From Pseudomonadota bacterium (GTDB lineage Bacteria; Pseudomonadota; Alphaproteobacteria; UBA9655), in assembly GCA_021809225.1 (NCBI GenBank), contig JAKBAL010000116.1, forward strand, positions 1 to 7,031: DNA of 7,031 nucleotides, read 5' to 3'. Numbering within the stretch: the stretch's first letter is position 1; each line of letters starts with the position of its first letter. The translations under genes were made by a program, and so were the position numbers. Below are positions 5,501 through 7,031 of the stretch, in pieces. Under the pieces are notes generated by a model that saw nothing but the letters and a program-made list of their open reading frames with translations, was not told the DNA's origin and searched no databases.

Positions 5501-6586
5501 ATGAAAAAAATCGGAATTTTAACAAGTGGCGGAGATTGTGCAGGGCTCAATGCCGTCATTCGTGCCATTACCATTAGGGCTATTCAAAAATACGGATGGG
5601 AAGTTTACGGGATTCACCAGGGAACGCACGGACTTATGCGTCGCCCTGTTGATGCGATTAAGCTTGATCTTTCTTTTTGTACGGGAAGCCTTTTGCGACA
5701 AGGGGGGACCGTTCTAGGCACAACAAACAAAGGAGACCCTTTTGCTTATCCTTTACCAAATGGTGAAGTTAAGGATATTTCAGAAGACCTTATTGAAGGC
5801 TACCATCTTTTAAAACTTGATGCTTTAATTGGGATAGGGGGCGATGGGAGTCAAGAAATTCTACGGCGGCTTGCCCAGCAAGGAGATCTTAATCTTGTAA
5901 CAATTCCTAAAACAATTGATGACGATCTTAGCCACACGGAACATTCGATTGGTTTTATGACAGCCGTCGATGTGGCCACAGAAGCGATCGATCGCCTCCA
6001 ACCTACAGCAGCAAGCCATGATCGTGTGATGATTTTAGAAGTCATGGGCCGAGATGCGGGACATATCGGCCTTTTTGCAGGAATTGCGGGAGGAGCAGAT
6101 ATTATCTTAATTCCCGAAATTCCATACAAAATAGAAAAAGTGGCTCAAAAAATTAAATCCTTACAAGAAGGGGGACGTAACTTCGCTCTTATCGTTGTTT
6201 CGGAGGCCGTTAAAACTGAAGCGGGTGAAAAAGCTAAAATTACAGATTTTGAGGGGAAGAGTCGCTATGGAGGGATCTCTAACTATCTCGCAAATCGAAT
6301 TACAGAGCTTACCGGGGCAGAAACACGCTTTACAGTTCTTGGTCATGTGCAACGAGGAGGACAACCTATCTTTCAAGATCGGGTTTTAGCTTCTATTTTT
6401 GGCATCCATGCTGTAGATCTTATTGCTCAAGGAAAATTTGACCGTATGGTTGCTTGGCAAAACCGTCAAGTTGTAGATGTCTCTATTCAACAGGCAATCG
6501 AGGGATATCAAGCTGTCGATATTGCGGGGCCTCTTGTTAAAACGGCTCGAGGGCTTGGAATTAGCTTTGGAGATGACGATTTTTAA
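5501..6586 (+). CDS. pfkA: 6-phosphofructokinase, probably ATP-dependent
   Basis: Phosphorylates fructose 6-phosphate to fructose 1,6-bisphosphate, the committing step of glycolysis, in the cytoplasm. The 361-residue length exceeds E. coli PfkA (320). Motifs in order: ILTSGGDCAGLNAVIR (6-21), GGTVLGTTNKGDPF (68-81), IGIGGDGS (110-117), PKTIDDD (136-142), EVMGRDAGHIG (180-190) with the substrate-binding Met-Gly-Arg, the PEIPY loop (205-209), and LGHVQRGG (280-287). Asp140 corresponds to the catalytic Asp127 of E. coli. Gly116 (E. coli 104) points to ATP, while Lys137 (E. coli 124) is the residue found in pyrophosphate-type enzymes; this pairing occurs in known ATP-using group III enzymes. The overall sequence reminds me of cyanobacterial PfkA of similar length. 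Start chosen from the motif position and TAAGG spacing. Downstream lies the TrcR gene. Confidence 0.95.
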   Translation: MKKIGILTSGGDCAGLNAVIRAITIRAIQKYGWEVYGIHQGTHGLMRRPVDAIKLDLSFCTGSLLRQGGTVLGTTNKGDPFAYPLPNGEVKDISEDLIEGYHLLKLDALIGIGGDGSQEILRRLAQQGDLNLVTIPKTIDDDLSHTEHSIGFMTAVDVATEAIDRLQPTAASHDRVMILEVMGRDAGHIGLFAGIAGGADIILIPEIPYKIEKVAQKIKSLQEGGRNFALIVVSEAVKTEAGEKAKITDFEGKSRYGGISNYLANRITELTGAETRFTVLGHVQRGGQPIFQDRVLASIFGIHAVDLIAQGKFDRMVAWQNRQVVDVSIQQAIEGYQAVDIAGPLVKTARGLGISFGDDDF

Positions 6587-6694
6587 AAATTATATTTGAG
6601 AAAGAGACAACCTATGATTCAATGGGACTTTAACAGATGCAAAGTGTGGGAGTCAGAAGCTAAAATTCGAGAAGATTATAAAACCTCGTTTCTT

Positions 6695-6724
6695 TTGATT
6701 TCTACAATCGAACAACATTAAAAT
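6695..6724 (+). promoter_or_regulatory. Candidate promoter upstream of TrcR gene
   Basis: TTGATT at 6695-6700, an 18-nt spacer, and TAAAAT at 6719-6724 (five of six to the -10 consensus). The predicted start near 6731 would leave a leader of only about 16 nt carrying the ribosome site. No clear terminator follows the phosphofructokinase gene, so read-through from upstream is equally possible. Confidence 0.35.
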
Positions 6725-6730
6725 TATAAA

Positions 6731-6746
6731 GAAAGGTGGGACCTTC
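6731..6746 (+). promoter_or_regulatory. Ribosome site of TrcR gene within a small hairpin
   Basis: The Shine-Dalgarno-like AAAGG (6732-6736) lies 10 nt before the ATG and overlaps a 5-bp inverted repeat, AAGGT (6733-6737) with ACCTT (6741-6745) around a GGG loop. If folded, the hairpin would cover the ribosome site. The stem is short, so a regulatory role is speculative. Confidence 0.35.
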
Positions 6747-7031
6747 ATGACGGCACTCCTTATGCCTAAGGGAACAGCAGTTTGGCTTATTGAGAATACA
6801 ACATTAACTTTTGAACAAATTGGTGACTTTTGTAATTTACATCCTTTGGAAATTCAAGCTATCGCTGATGGGGAAATTATTGCGGGAATGCATGGACACG
6901 ATCCCGTTGCTGCGGGGCAATTAAGCCTTGATGAAATTGAGCAATGTCAAGCGGATCCAACAAAAAAGCTTCGTATAACGACCGTTCTACATCAACCAAA
7001 GGTTCGAAAAAAAGCAAAGTACACACAGATC
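6747..7031 (+). CDS. trcR: DUF1013 / TrcR-type cell cycle regulator, 3' end beyond window
   Basis: 95 codons from ATG 6747 to the right edge without a stop. The N-terminus closely follows the DUF1013 family (named TrcR, cell cycle transcriptional regulator, in alphaproteobacterial annotation): LLMPKGTAVWLIENTTLTFEQIGDFC (4-29), then LHPLEIQAIADGEI (31-44), then the GHDPVAAGQLSLDEIEQCQADP region (50-71). The first part looks like a helix-turn-helix-type fold, consistent with DNA binding. Full-length members are about 200-240 residues, so more than half, including the second conserved region, is missing here. Start chosen because homologues begin a few residues before the LMPK motif; Met6 is an alternative. 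The gene lies 160 bp after the phosphofructokinase on the same strand. The regulatory role is family knowledge, not shown by this fragment. Confidence 0.92.
   Translation, partial: MTALLMPKGTAVWLIENTTLTFEQIGDFCNLHPLEIQAIADGEIIAGMHGHDPVAAGQLSLDEIEQCQADPTKKLRITTVLHQPKVRKKAKYTQI

Noticed and set aside
6668..6697. Possible terminator after the phosphofructokinase gene (CGAG/CTCG followed by T-rich sequence)
   Set aside because: Only a 4-bp stem with a 13-nt loop; too weak to call.
6614..6721. 35-codon open frame between the phosphofructokinase and TrcR genes (begins MIQWDFNRCK)
   Set aside because: No convincing ribosome site, no recognised family, and a candidate promoter for the next gene overlaps its end. 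Probably chance.

Overview
The window looks like a piece of an AT-rich alphaproteobacterial chromosome. Three small proteins here belong to families that I know mainly or only from Alphaproteobacteria: the FYDLN/TIGR02300 zinc-ribbon protein, a DUF465 (YdcH-like) coiled-coil protein, and the DUF1013/TrcR protein. They sit beside a cmk-rpsA pair. The base composition, together with the shortened cmk-rpsA neighbourhood, suggests a reduced-genome or host-associated lineage such as Holosporales. That placement is inference, not proof.

Layout. Positions 1-4602 are all on the minus strand: a glutamyl-tRNA synthetase whose 3' end lies outside the window (1-1083), a chloramphenicol-phosphotransferase-like P-loop kinase (1246-1896), ribosomal protein S1 (1985-3832) and cytidylate kinase (3940-4602). 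A strong intrinsic terminator (1945-1969) closes the cmk-rpsA unit, so the CPT-like gene probably has its own promoter. The 107-bp cmk-rpsA gap carries two perfect hairpins that could form a structured rpsA leader. From a divergent promoter region (4603-4746) the FYDLN protein runs rightwards (4747-5070). It converges on the minus-strand DUF465 gene (5195-5395) across a 124-bp gap with fold-back potential. A second divergent region (5396-5500) drives DUF465 leftwards and a 6-phosphofructokinase rightwards (5501-6586). After a 160-bp gap, the DUF1013/TrcR gene starts at 6747 and runs off the right end.

Functionally this is mostly core housekeeping: translation (GltX, S1), pyrimidine nucleotide supply (Cmk), glycolysis (Pfk) and a probable cell-cycle transcription regulator (TrcR). 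The CPT-like kinase is the one accessory-looking gene. No tRNA, rRNA, CRISPR array, insertion sequence or phage gene was seen, and no stretch over 300 bases lacks a gene. I see no clearly new multi-gene system. The most interesting points are the rpsA leader hairpins, the phosphofructokinase active-site combination, the absence of aroA and ihfB from their usual places, and an AT-hook-like motif in the FYDLN protein.
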